A DNA stretch of 64,000 nucleotides from Agrobacterium larrymoorei (GTDB lineage: Bacteria > Pseudomonadota > Alphaproteobacteria > Rhizobiales > Rhizobiaceae): NCBI RefSeq assembly GCF_013322225.1, contig NZ_JAAMFB010000006.1, forward strand, positions 62,001-126,000. Reading direction: 5' to 3'. The position numbers and the translations under genes were made by a program. A model generated the notes under the pieces. It saw only the letters and a list, made by a program, of their open reading frames with translations, was not told the DNA's origin and searched no databases. Below are positions 9,403 to 19,500 of the stretch, in pieces (the stretch's first letter is position 1; every line of letters starts with the position of its first letter).

Positions 9403-9981
9403 ATGACGACACAGACCCGGAACGCCACGCTTGGCTTCTTTGATATTTCGACCAGATCTTACGTTCAGCAGTCGCTCTTTGCCGTTGCGGGAAGCCTCGT
9501 TCTTGCGCTGGCTTCGCAGATTGCGGTTCCCATGGTGCCGGTGCCGGTTACCATGCAGACTTTTGCGGTGACGATGATCGGCGCGCTTTACGGCTGGCGG
9601 CTGGGCGCTATCACCGTTTTGCTATGGCTCGGTCAGGCGATGATGGGCCTTCCTGTTCTGGCGGGAATGGCATCCGGCCCGGGTCCGTTCATCGGACCGA
9701 CTGCTGGTTATCTCATATCCTTCCCAATCATGGCGGCGCTGGTCGGTTATGTTACGGAAAAGGGAATTGGAGGCGATCGGCCGGTCGCTGGTTTTGCCCT
9801 GCATCTGGCAGCCAATGCCCTTGGCCTCGTTCTTGGCTGGATGTGGCTTGCCAACCTCATCGGTTCTGACAAGGCATGGATCGCGGGCGTTGCTCCCTTC
9901 ATTCTGGGCGCGGTTCTGAAATCCGCACTCGCCGCTGCCATTCTCAAGGCAATCGCTGTCCGGAGCGTCCGCCTAAAGTGA
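9403..9981 (+). CDS. bioY: Biotin transporter substrate-binding subunit BioY
   Basis: About 192 residues, entirely membrane-embedded with six predicted helices. The family core is plain: QIAVPMVPVPVTMQTFAV (about residues 40-57), GPGPFIGPTAGYLISFP, and the C-terminal FILGAVLKSALAAAI. BioY is the S-component of energy-coupling-factor biotin uptake. No bioM or bioN is present here, so it either works alone, as reported for some solitary BioY proteins, or uses a module encoded elsewhere. The ATG at 9403 is preferred; a GTG at 9397 is closer to GGAG (9388-9391) and is a real alternative. Its stop overlaps the next gene start (GTGA). Controlled by the BioR boxes upstream. Confidence 0.93.
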   Translation: MTTQTRNATLGFFDISTRSYVQQSLFAVAGSLVLALASQIAVPMVPVPVTMQTFAVTMIGALYGWRLGAITVLLWLGQAMMGLPVLAGMASGPGPFIGPTAGYLISFPIMAALVGYVTEKGIGGDRPVAGFALHLAANALGLVLGWMWLANLIGSDKAWIAGVAPFILGAVLKSALAAAILKAIAVRSVRLK

Positions 9982-10424
9982 CGATCCGGCTTCGTGGGCA
10001 TCATCTGCTCTGCATGCTGACCTATGTCGGCAAGGGCTATAGCCAAGGCTTCACGGTCAATTACGACCGTGTCGCCGCGCTGCTGAATGCGGGGGAGGAA
10101 ATCGAAATCGTTTCCGGCCCGGACGATATCTGTTCACCCCTGCTGTGCGATGGCGGTGCGCATTGCTTCAATCAGAGTGTGACTAAGCGTGATGAGGCTG
10201 CACTTGCAGCCATCTCTGACTTTCTCCGCGAGCCCGTTGCCATCGGCACGCGCATCCGCCCGACAAAAGACGTCATCGCAAAACTGCGTGCAGGGTTCGC
10301 TCAGGGGGCATTGCGCTCTGCCTGTATCGATTGTGAGTGGGGCGGTCTGTGCGACCGCGTTGCCGCTTCCGGCTTTTGTGATGTCAAAATCGCGCCACAG
10401 AGCATCACGGCTTTCAGTCCGTGA
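9978..10424 (+). CDS. DUF1284 cysteine-rich protein, coupled to bioY
   Basis: 148 residues starting at GTG inside the bioY stop. It opens RLRGHHLLCMLTYVGKGYS, the hallmark of DUF1284, and contains clustered cysteines (DDICSPLLCDGGAHCF and SACIDCEWGGLCDRV plus a final GFCD) that could bind a metal or iron-sulfur cluster. No function is known to me. The four-base overlap with bioY and the shared BioR boxes imply co-expression under biotin limitation, which makes a role in biotin use or in maturing a biotin-related iron-sulfur enzyme a testable guess. Its 3' end overlaps the convergent four-repeat protein gene by 11 bases. Confidence 0.8.
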   Translation: MTIRLRGHHLLCMLTYVGKGYSQGFTVNYDRVAALLNAGEEIEIVSGPDDICSPLLCDGGAHCFNQSVTKRDEAALAAISDFLREPVAIGTRIRPTKDVIAKLRAGFAQGALRSACIDCEWGGLCDRVAASGFCDVKIAPQSITAFSP

Positions 10425-11496
10425 TGTTCAGTTCCGTCCGTTCCGAAGCGGTCACGGTAGCGTTCACCTCCTTGGGTTCGCGCTGCGTCTGCTTCGCGTA
10501 GGTGACCCTCACCATATAGTTTCCGGGTGCCAGCGTTTCCTGATGAGATGTGTCGTAGCGCCCGGAAATCTCCTTCTGCTCACCCTGCAGATCCTTGGTG
10601 ATTTCCATGATGTCGATGCGCTCCGCCTGCGGTGCCTTGACGGCCAATACACCGGCATTCAGGTCAAGCGTCACCTCCGTGCGTTTGCCCGGCTGTACGC
10701 TGAAAGGCTTCTCGACCGTCACCTTGCCCAGGCGCGCCCGCATGACGAAATCACCGGCTGGCATTTCCATGGTCTTGCCGACGCCATATGTTCCGGTAAT
10801 CGTATCGCGCGTTCCGTCTAGTGTCTCAGCCGTGGAAAGCGTTTCGAAACGAATGCTGTCCGTCTCGACCGCACGTCCGCCTTCCTTGTAAACCGCCTTC
10901 GCCACGACGACACCGCTTGGAATGACCAGATCGTGGCTCACGGTCTCGCCTGCGCGAACGTTGATCGTTTCCTCAGCTGTGGCAGGGCCGATGCGTCCTT
11001 CCAGCTTCAACTCTCCAGCCGGAACATAGATTTCCTTTTGGCCGTAGATGCTGTCGCTGTATCCATTCTGCGTCACCGTCACCCGCGATTGTGGTTCGGC
11101 ATCCTTGCTGTCGGCGCTGCGCTTGGGAATGATCGTCAGCTGCGCCGCTTCGAAATCCGCCTTCAGCTCCGCAACCGATCCATCCTTCACGTCGAAGGGG
11201 ATTTCCTTGGAAATATTGCCGAGCGCGGCGACGGCAATATATTTGCCCGCCGGAATTTTCTCCTCGAAGGTCGCATCGTAAGCGCCGCCGACATTTTCGT
11301 CGCTCCGCCCGCCCGCGCTATCGGCCTTGTAGAAATCCCAGCGAACCTTGTCGCTGTTGCCGAGTGAAGGCCCGCCGCTGAACAGTACCGCATCGGTTCT
11401 GACATTTATCTCTGGCTTGGGCAGATCCGGCTTCGGCTGCTGCGCAAATGCGGCGCTGGCAAACAGCGTCGAAACCAACATCAAGGCGATTCGCAT
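10414..11496 (-). CDS. Secreted protein of four tandem beta-rich repeats
   Basis: 360 residues from the ATG at 11496 (MRIALMLVSTLF), chosen because AGGGGAA lies just upstream; the longer frame to 11547 lacks one. A cleavable signal peptide ends near AAFAQQ. The rest is four related units of about 80 residues. Each carries a 'GxYDxxxxxxxPAGxYxxxAxxG' core (seen as AYDATFEEKIPAGKYIAVAALG, then EIYVPAGELKLEGRIG, MEMPAGDFVMRARLG, TLAPGNYMVRVTYAK) and ends in a strand like AELKADFEAAQLTI. The pattern resembles carboxypeptidase-regulatory or PEGA-like surface beta-sandwiches. No catalytic motif is seen. Function unknown; a periplasmic scaffold or binding protein is plausible. Convergent and overlapping with the DUF1284 gene. 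Confidence 0.82.
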   Translation of the reverse strand: MRIALMLVSTLFASAAFAQQPKPDLPKPEINVRTDAVLFSGGPSLGNSDKVRWDFYKADSAGGRSDENVGGAYDATFEEKIPAGKYIAVAALGNISKEIPFDVKDGSVAELKADFEAAQLTIIPKRSADSKDAEPQSRVTVTQNGYSDSIYGQKEIYVPAGELKLEGRIGPATAEETINVRAGETVSHDLVIPSGVVVAKAVYKEGGRAVETDSIRFETLSTAETLDGTRDTITGTYGVGKTMEMPAGDFVMRARLGKVTVEKPFSVQPGKRTEVTLDLNAGVLAVKAPQAERIDIMEITKDLQGEQKEISGRYDTSHQETLAPGNYMVRVTYAKQTQREPKEVNATVTASERTELNITD

Positions 11497-11631
11497 ATTC
11501 TTATTCCCCTGCACCCTTTGAAGGCACCATGATACCGCTGATGCCAAATTTCCGAAATCAAAACGTTAAAAATATCATCCGGTTCCATCGACAGGTTTTT
11601 TCGCTTTTTTCGCCATCCGTTCAGTCTTTGA

Positions 11632-11651
11632 TAACCATCTTCGGTAACCAT
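11632..11651 (+). promoter_or_regulatory. Tandem TAACCAT repeats upstream of ccrM
   Basis: TAACCAT occurs at 11632-11638 and again at 11645-11651, a 13-base period, between the divergent four-repeat gene and ccrM. It resembles the CtrA half-site (TTAACCAT) described in alphaproteobacteria, though each copy lacks the first T. No GANTC site was seen in the leader. Assignment to CtrA is an inference. Confidence 0.35.
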
Positions 11652-11653
11652 AA

Positions 11654-12838
<1,185 letters not shown>

Positions 12839-12917
12839 CGACGCGATCCACCGCCTCGCGCTTTGTGTCAGTCGCCCATCCGGTTTAGTACCTTCAGTCC
12901 CGGATGGGATCAGCGAA

Positions 12918-12944
12918 GGCCCGGTGTTCCCTGGACGCCGGGCC
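12918..12944 (+). terminator. Rho-independent-like terminator of ccrM
   Basis: GGCCCGGTGT pairs with ACGCCGGGCC (one G-T pair) around a 7-base loop, followed by a moderately T-rich tail (TCAGTATTTGTTGTTG). It lies about 80 bases after the ccrM stop. Confidence 0.75.
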
Positions 12945-13167
12945 TCAGTATTTGTTGTTGTTCATAATCGAATTTGTTGAAATATAACAATTGCATGACA
13001 AGTTTCGAGCAAGTAAGGCTGTTTAACAAGTTTTGCCAAGGGGACGACGAAAGCCGCCGCCGCACTGACCCGGAAGTTCGCAAGGTTTTTCGAACAGGCT
13101 CGATGCGGAAAAAGACGGAAGTTTCCCGGCACTGAAAATTCTGATCTGGCTGTTCATTCAGCTGGAC

Positions 13168-13204
13168 TGGCGCAGGCTGGGGACCGCCATTCCCTCCTGC
13201 GCCA
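13168..13204 (+). terminator. Second plus-strand terminator-like hairpin
   Basis: TGGCGCAGG pairs with CCTGCGCCA over 9 bases, with a partly paired interior, followed by AGAATTCTCTTTTC. The T-rich side is on the plus strand, so it does not fit the minus-strand HAD gene. It would end a transcript starting between 12945 and 13100. Confidence 0.55.
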
Positions 13205-13216
13205 AGAATTCTCTTT

Positions 13217-13828
13217 TCAGATGACCACCCCGTAACCGGCCAAATCCGCTCTCAGCTTCTCAGCACCGGTAAAATGAACGGCCTGCCATCCGGCCGCCTT
13301 TGCGCCTTCCACATTCGCAACCGTGTCGTCGATGAATATGCTGGTGGCCGGATCGAGGCCGAATGTTTCTGCGTGCAACTCGTAAATCGCCACGTCCGGT
13401 TTGATCAGGCCGACATCGCCGGAAACGGTGACGCCACGGGAAAGTGTGAGAAACGGATACATCTTCTGTGCTTCGCGGAAGGTGTCGGAAGCGAAGTTGG
13501 TCAGCATCGTTACATCGTGCCCGCCTTCGATCAGTCCTGTCAGGATGCCAACCGAATCATCATAGCTATGCGACACCATTTCATGCCAGTGCAGACGGAA
13601 AGCGCGGATATGCTCTTCGCGATCCGGGTGGGCAGCGAGAAGCAGCGCTTCGGCATCGGCCCAGGTGCGCCCGCGATCCTGCTCGATGTTCCAGTCGTGG
13701 GTGCAAACGTTTTCGAAAAACCATGCGCGTTCCGTCGCATCCGGTATCAGGCGGCTGAAGGGAATATGCGGATCGTAATGGATCAGAACCTTGCCGATGT
13801 CGAAAACGATATGATTGATCTTGCTCAT
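13217..13828 (-). CDS. HAD-superfamily phosphatase (YihX/haloacid-dehalogenase-like)
   Basis: 203 residues. Motif I FDIGKVLIHYD is at about 9-19, motif II in VTMLTNFASDTF near 109, the motif III lysine in GLIKPDVAIYE near 145, and motif IV IFIDDTVANVEGAKAAGW near 170. The motif-I form D-I-G-K-V-L matches the YihX-type group (alpha-glucose-1-phosphate phosphatase in E. coli), though substrates vary. CAGGGAAG precedes the start. It is 27 bases downstream of mutY on the same strand and probably co-transcribed with it. Confidence 0.88.
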   Translation of the reverse strand: MSKINHIVFDIGKVLIHYDPHIPFSRLIPDATERAWFFENVCTHDWNIEQDRGRTWADAEALLLAAHPDREEHIRAFRLHWHEMVSHSYDDSVGILTGLIEGGHDVTMLTNFASDTFREAQKMYPFLTLSRGVTVSGDVGLIKPDVAIYELHAETFGLDPATSIFIDDTVANVEGAKAAGWQAVHFTGAEKLRADLAGYGVVI

Positions 13829-13855
13829 GAAACTTCCCTGATGGACTAAAACTTC

Positions 13856-14950
13856 TCACGCTTTTGGCGCGAACGCCAAAGGAATAGCCTGCGAAATTGC
13901 TTTTTTCATTACGGTCGGCAGCGCCTGCACATCAAGATTTGTGACCGGCTCCCACCATCCGTCATTGCTATGCGGTTTCATCGCGTCTGAAACCTTGGCG
14001 CGGTAGATGGATAGCCGCAATTCAAAATGGGTGAAGACATGCACGATGCTGCCAGCCGCCTCCCAATTGGCGGCAAATGGCGCATGTTCGGTTCCGGTGC
14101 CGCCATCGATGCGCGCGGTCCATGCCGTTGTCGGCACCTCCGTCATGCCACCCAGCAGGCCGGTCTCAACCCGCCGTCGCAGTAGGATTTCACCGGCATC
14201 GTTGACTGCAACGAAGGCTGCACCGACGCGCACCGGCTTGTCCTTCTTTGCGGCCTTGACAGGAAAACGCTCCGGCTCATCCTTCGCCAGCGCCAGACAT
14301 TGGCTGTTGAACGGACAGAGTGCGCAGGCAGGGCGCTTAGGCGTGCAGATCGTCGCGCCGAGATCCATCATCGCCTGCGCAAAATCGCCGGGGCGGTCCG
14401 CGGGGGTAATGTCTGCGACCTTCGCCTTCATCGCAGGCTTGGAGCCGGGCAGGGGCGCATCGATGCAAAAAAGACGCGAGATGACGCGCTCCACATTGCC
14501 GTCCATCACCGCCGCCTGCCGGTTGAAGGCAATGGCCGCAACTGCGGCTGCCGTGTAATCGCCAATGCCGGGTAGCTTTTTCAGACCCTCTTCCGTATCG
14601 GGAAAAACGCCGCCATGCTCGCTTGCAACGGCTTCAGCGCATTTCTTGAGATTGCGCGCGCGAGCATAGTATCCAAGCCCCGCCCATTCCGCCATCACAT
14701 CCTCGCTGGGTGCCGCCGCCAGATCGTTTACGGTCGGCCATGCCGCCAGAAACTTTGCGAAATAGGGCTTCACCGCCTGCACGGTGGTCTGTTGAAGCAT
14801 CACTTCCGAAAGCCACACATGGTATGGATTTGCCCTCAAACCCTTCGCCGCCATCGGCGGTGACGTGCGCCAGGGCAGGTCGCGGTGATGGCGGTCGTAC
14901 CATGCCAGCAGCATCTGCGCGTAGGGCGGCTGTTCGATTTTGTGAAGCAT
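13856..14950 (-). CDS. mutY: A/G-specific adenine DNA glycosylase
   Basis: 364 residues. The N-terminal catalytic domain shows SEVMLQQTTV with the catalytic Glu, and the helix-hairpin-helix LPGIGDYTAAAVAAIAF. The lysine of OGG/Nth types is absent, as expected for MutY (VMDGNVERVISRLF). The [4Fe-4S] loop is C-x6-C-x2-C-x5-C (CTPKRPACALCPFNSQC) near residue 195. The C-terminal Nudix-like domain, which reads 8-oxoguanine, spans about 235-355. It removes adenine opposite 8-oxoG. The ribosome site is weak (CGGAG 14 bases upstream). Divergent from the DUF721 gene. Confidence 0.95.
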   Translation of the reverse strand: MLHKIEQPPYAQMLLAWYDRHHRDLPWRTSPPMAAKGLRANPYHVWLSEVMLQQTTVQAVKPYFAKFLAAWPTVNDLAAAPSEDVMAEWAGLGYYARARNLKKCAEAVASEHGGVFPDTEEGLKKLPGIGDYTAAAVAAIAFNRQAAVMDGNVERVISRLFCIDAPLPGSKPAMKAKVADITPADRPGDFAQAMMDLGATICTPKRPACALCPFNSQCLALAKDEPERFPVKAAKKDKPVRVGAAFVAVNDAGEILLRRRVETGLLGGMTEVPTTAWTARIDGGTGTEHAPFAANWEAAGSIVHVFTHFELRLSIYRAKVSDAMKPHSNDGWWEPVTNLDVQALPTVMKKAISQAIPLAFAPKA

Positions 14951-15023
14951 GGTTTGCGGTCTGTCTCCGGTTCGGCCTATACTTGGTCTATCCGTTCCGC
15001 CCGATCAAGCCACGAGTTTAGAG

Positions 15024-15539
15024 TTGAAAAAGAGCCAGCCCCGCAAAGGCGTCCTCCAGATTGCCGAGGTCGCAAACGGCATCATCGATCCGGTTCTGGC
15101 CAAGCGTGCCGGGATCAGCACTGCCTTGCTCGGCTCATGGGACGAAATAGCAGGAGAGGATTTCGCCGATTGTACGCGACCGGAAAAGATCACCTGGCCA
15201 CGCCGTGATGAGGGACCGGATCGTGGCGGGTACCAACCCGGCGTGCTGACAATTGCCTGCGAAGGCGCACGTGCCTTGTTTCTAACCCATGCGCAGGGCG
15301 AACTGATTGCCCGCATCAACGGCTTCTTCGGATTTCCGGCCGTGCGGCAGATCAGGATCGTGCAGAAGCCTGTGTCGCAGACCTCCAACCGTCCCCGCAA
15401 GCCGCAGCCTCTGCGGGGCGATGCGGCACGGCGGTTGGAAGACATGATGGACGGCATTGAAAGCGACGCATTGCGCAAGGCGGTGGAGCGGCTGGGAACT
15501 GCGGTTCTGCAGAAGCGGAAGAAGACCGGGACAATCTGA
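15024..15539 (+). CDS. DUF721 / DciA-like protein
   Basis: About 171 residues if read from the TTG at 15024 (LKKSQPRKGVLQIAE). A longer frame begins at ATG 14949, but that would overlap the divergent mutY start by two bases, so the shorter form is preferred; neither has a clear ribosome site. The core AEVANGIIDPVLAKRAGISTALLGSWDEIAGEDFADCTRPEKI is the DUF721 signature, followed by a variable insertion and VRQIRIVQKPV. DciA proteins load the replicative helicase in bacteria lacking DnaC, but alphaproteobacterial members are divergent and the role is not proven. A basic tail follows. Confidence 0.85.
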   Translation: MKKSQPRKGVLQIAEVANGIIDPVLAKRAGISTALLGSWDEIAGEDFADCTRPEKITWPRRDEGPDRGGYQPGVLTIACEGARALFLTHAQGELIARINGFFGFPAVRQIRIVQKPVSQTSNRPRKPQPLRGDAARRLEDMMDGIESDALRKAVERLGTAVLQKRKKTGTI

Positions 15540-15677
15540 AGCATGGACATTTGCAAGGCCGTCCCTTGACTGGTCACAATTCTTTGACAAGAACAATTGC
15601 AATGGTGCCTTGTTCGTAACAATGCCGCGCTATATCCGAATCGCAGACATATGAGTCTTTCACAAACAGGTGCTTTC

Positions 15678-16352
15678 ATGCATTTTTCAAAACTGAATAT
15701 GACCCGCCGCAGCCTTTTCGGCACTGTTGCAATGGCTTCCGTTGCAGCAACTTTGCCGGTCGCTGCAAGCATGGCCTTCGCACAGGATCTGCCGGAGTCC
15801 GCGGGTGACGTGGATATGGCGGAAGTTCTGAAGCCCGGCGTTCTGCCAGAGCGTGGTCTGGGTGATGCGAATGCACCGGTGAAGATCGTCGAATACATGT
15901 CGATGACCTGCCCGCACTGCGCGAATTTCCACAACAAGACCTTCGATGAGATCAAGAAGAAGTACATCGACACCGGCAAGGTCTACTTCATCATCCGCGA
16001 ATTCCCGTTCGATCCACGCGCCGCCGCCGCCTTCATGCTGGCCCGTTGCGCGCCTGAACAGCAGTATTTCCCGTTCGTGTCCATGCTGTTCAAGCAGCAG
16101 CAGAGCTGGGCAACGGCGCAGGATGCACGCGCGGCCCTGCTGCAAATGTCGAAAATGGCCGGTTTTTCACAGGAGACATTCGAGGCCTGCTTGACGAACC
16201 AGAAGCTTCTGGATGATGTGAATGCAACGATGCAGCGCGGTGCGACGGAATTCGGTGTGAATTCCACGCCGACCTTTATCATCGGTGGCAAGAAATACGC
16301 TGGAGACATGTCGGTTGAATCCATGTCGGCTCTTATCGACAGCCAACTGTAA
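15678..16352 (+). CDS. DsbA-family periplasmic thiol-disulfide oxidoreductase
   Basis: 224 residues from the ATG at 15678, with AGGTG about 6 bases upstream. The N-terminus has MTRRSLFG followed by a long hydrophobic stretch ending ASMAFAQ, a Tat-like or Sec signal. The thioredoxin domain has VEYMSMTCPHCANFH with the active-site pair Cys78/Cys81 and the cis-Pro in NSTPTFIIGG near residue 200, with a DsbA-type helical insertion between them. It belongs to the thioredoxin_4 group of DsbA/BdbD/Com1-like proteins rather than classic DsbA, so oxidase or chaperone roles are both possible. Upstream of smc but separated by a terminator. Confidence 0.9.
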   Translation: MHFSKLNMTRRSLFGTVAMASVAATLPVAASMAFAQDLPESAGDVDMAEVLKPGVLPERGLGDANAPVKIVEYMSMTCPHCANFHNKTFDEIKKKYIDTGKVYFIIREFPFDPRAAAAFMLARCAPEQQYFPFVSMLFKQQQSWATAQDARAALLQMSKMAGFSQETFEACLTNQKLLDDVNATMQRGATEFGVNSTPTFIIGGKKYAGDMSVESMSALIDSQL

Positions 16353-16397
16353 GCCTAACCATTTCGATATGAAGGGCGGTCGCAATCGGCTGCCCCC

Positions 16398-16420
16398 ATT
16401 CCTGTGCTTGTCACAGGAAT
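16398..16420. repeat. Short palindrome between the DsbA-like gene and smc
   Basis: ATTCCTGTG pairs perfectly with CACAGGAAT around a 5-base loop. No run of T follows directly. Palindromes of this sort are scattered in intergenic regions of this bacterial group, so a repeat copy is as likely as a local signal. Confidence 0.5.
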
Positions 16421-16425
16421 CCAGT

Positions 16426-16456
16426 GCGCCCAAGTCCTTGGGCGCGAAAGATTCTT
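16426..16456 (+). terminator. Terminator of the DsbA-like gene
   Basis: GCGCCCAAG and CTTGGGCGC form a tight GC-rich hairpin at 16426-16445, followed by GAAAGATTCTTTTTCTT. It lies about 75 bases after the DsbA-like stop and upstream of smc. Confidence 0.7.
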
Positions 16457-16559
16457 TTTCTTACCTCTATGCTTCCTTCACGGCGCAGACGCGCCGTGGC
16501 TTGATTTCTGTGACAGGCACAGAAATGAGGGTGGTGGAAAAATTTACCGAGGCAGCGGC

Positions 16560-19500
16560 ATGAAGTTCAACAAGCTGCGCCTGCTTGGCTTCAAATCCTT
16601 CGTTGAACCTTCCGAATTCATCATCGAACCGGGCCTTACCGGCGTCGTCGGTCCCAATGGTTGCGGCAAGTCCAATCTGGTCGAAGCGCTGCGCTGGGTG
16701 ATGGGGGAAAACTCCTACAAGAACATGCGCGCATCCGGTATGGATGACGTCATCTTCTCCGGCTCCGGCAACCGCCCTGCACGCAATACGGCAGAAGTCG
16801 GCCTTTATCTCGATAACTCGGATCGCACCGCACCCGCTGCCTTCAATGACAGCGACGAGATACAGGTGACGCGTCGTATCGAGCGAGAGAACGGCTCGGT
16901 CTACCGCATCAATGGCAAGGAAGCCCGGGCCAAGGATGTGCAGCTTCTGTTTGCAGACGCCTCCACCGGCGCTCGCTCGCCATCCATGGTGGGGCAGGGG
17001 CGCATCGGTGAACTCATCAACGCCAAGCCGCAGGCACGCCGCCAGCTTCTGGAAGAAGCCGCAGGTATTTCCGGCCTGCATTCGCGTCGCCATGAGGCGG
17101 AACTGCGCCTGCGCGCCGCCGAAACCAATCTGGAACGGCTGGAAGACGTTACCGCGCAACTGGAAAGTCAGATCGAAAGCCTGAAGCGTCAGGCCCGTCA
17201 GGCCAACCGCTTCAAGATGCTGTCGGCCGATATCCGTGCCCGCGAAGCCACGCTGCTGCACATCCGCTGGGTGGAGGCCAAGCAGGCCGAGGGTGAAGCG
17301 GATAGCGCGCTCAATCAGGCCACGAACCTCGTCGCGGAAAAAGCGCAACGGCAGATGGAGGCCGCGAAAGAGCAGGGCATCGCCAGCCTCAAGCTGCCGG
17401 AACTGCGTGAAAACGAGGCAAAGGTCGCTGCCGCCCTTCAACGTTTGCAGATCGCCCGCACCCAACTGGATGACGAGGCCAGCCGCCTTCTGCGCCGCCG
17501 GGACGAGCTTGCCCGCCGCCTTGCGCAACTGGGCGAGGACGTTCAACGCGAAGAGCGACTGGTTGCCGATAACTCGGAAATCCTCGCGCGTCTCGATGCT
17601 GAAGAGGCCGAGCTGCTGGAAATCCTCTCCGACGCCGGACGTTATTCGGAAGAGACGAGAGAGGCATTCGAAGGGGCGACCGCCAAACTTGCCGAAAGCG
17701 AACGTGTCTTCACCGCGCTGACGGCGGAGCGGGCAGAAGCTGCTGCCTCCCGCGCCCAGCTGGAACGTGCCATCCGCGATCTCGCGGACCGCAAGATGCG
17801 GCTGGAGCGTCAGGCTTCCGAGGCCTCGGCGGAAATCGAGACCGTGAACGAGAAACTGTCCGGTCTGCCCGATCCCGCCGAAAAACGCGAAAGCGTGGAA
17901 GCGGCGGAAATCGCGGTCGAGGATGCGCTGATCCTGGTGGAGGAGGCGGAAAGTGCCGTTGCCGAAGCCCGCTCTGCCGAAAGCCTTGCGCGCGGCCCGG
18001 TCGACATGGCCCGTAATCGCGTCAATGCGTTGGAGACCGAAGCAAGGACGATCTCCAAGATGTTGGCCGCCGGTGCCGCCTCTGGTTCTTTCACGCCGGT
18101 TGCGGAAGAGTTGCAGGTGGATCGCGGTTTCGAGGCGGCTCTGGGTGCCGCATTGGGCGATGATCTGGAAAGCCCGCTCGATCCATCCGCTCCCGCCTTC
18201 TGGACCGCTAACGGAGATGGTGCGGGCGACCCCGCCTTGCCGCAGGGTGTTTCGTCTTTGCTGAAACATGTTTCCGGCCCTGACGCCCTGAAGCGTAATC
18301 TCCAGCAGATTGGTGTCGTTTCCGGTTCAGACGAAGCGCGCCGGCTGATGCCTTCGCTGAAAGCCGGTCAACGGTTGGTCACAAGAGATGGCGCGCTGTT
18401 TCGCTGGGACGGTCATATCGCCAGCACCGATGCTCCCGGCAGTGCCGCGTTGCGGCTGGCCCAGAAAAACCGCCTTGCCGAGCTGGAAGGCGAAGTCGAG
18501 GAAGCTCGCATTGCTCTTGAAGAAGCAGAAGGGCAATTGGCCGAAAGTGCCGATGAAATCCGCGTTGCGGATGCGCGCTTGAACGAAGCCCGCGAACGCA
18601 GCCGCCTTGCCGCCCGCCAATTGACCGAGGCGCGGGATGCGCTTTCGATGGCGGAGCGTGCTTCCGGCGACCTGTTGCGCCGCCGCGATGTGGTGTCGGA
18701 AGCCATAAACCAGATCAGCGGGCAGATCGAAGAGATCGCTATTCAGGAGGAAAATGCCCGCATCGAACTGGAGGATGCCGCCGATCTTACCGATCTCGAT
18801 TTCCGCCTGCGCGAGAGCCAGCTGGAAGTCGCAACCGATCGCAGTGTTCTGGCAGAAGCCCGCGCTAGGCACGAGGGGCTGAGCCGGGAAGCGGAATCAC
18901 GCCAGCGTCGTATCAATGCCATCACGCAGGAGCGCTCCACTTGGGCTGCAAGAGCCGCAAGTGCCGCCGAGCACATTTCGACCCTGCGGGAGCGCGAGGA
19001 AGAAGCGCGTGACGAGCTTGCGGAACTGGACATCGCGCCGGAAGAATCCGACGAGAAGCGCCGCAATCTTCTGACCGAACTACAGAAGACGGAAGAGGCG
19101 CGCCGTGCTGCAGCCGACCGCCTGGTCGAAGCCGAAAACCTCCAGCGCGAAGCGGATCGAACGGCGACGACTGCGCTGTCCGAGCTGGCGGAAGCGCGGG
19201 AAAAACGCGGACGCGCCGAAGAGCGGCTGGTTTCCGCCCGCGAAAAGCGGCAGGAAGGTGAGCATCGCATTCGCGAGGCGCTCAATGTGGAGCCGCATAT
19301 GGCGTTGCGCCTCACCGGTCTCGCGGTCGAAGCGTCGTTGCCGGAAATCCGCGATGTCGAGCGCGATCTGGATCGCCTCAAGATCGAGCGCGAGCGTCTC
19401 GGTGCCGTCAACCTGCGCGCCGAAGAAGAGCAGGCGGAGCTATCGGCAAAGCTCGCCGCGCTCATCAAGGAACGCGACGACATCATCGATGCCGTGCGCA

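Larger units (their letters stand above)
12839..13216. other. Intergenic region after ccrM, with two stem-loops
   Basis: 378 bases without a credible ORF. It holds the ccrM terminator at 12918-12944, then an A/T-rich stretch, a GC-rich segment around 13040-13100, and a second plus-oriented stem-loop at 13168-13204 with a T-rich tail. Two successive plus-strand terminators with nothing coding between them leave room for a small RNA. Confidence 0.5.

Noticed and set aside
16467-18269. 600-codon minus ORF antisense to smc
   Set aside because: A shadow of the GC-rich smc reading frame; the product has no domain pattern.
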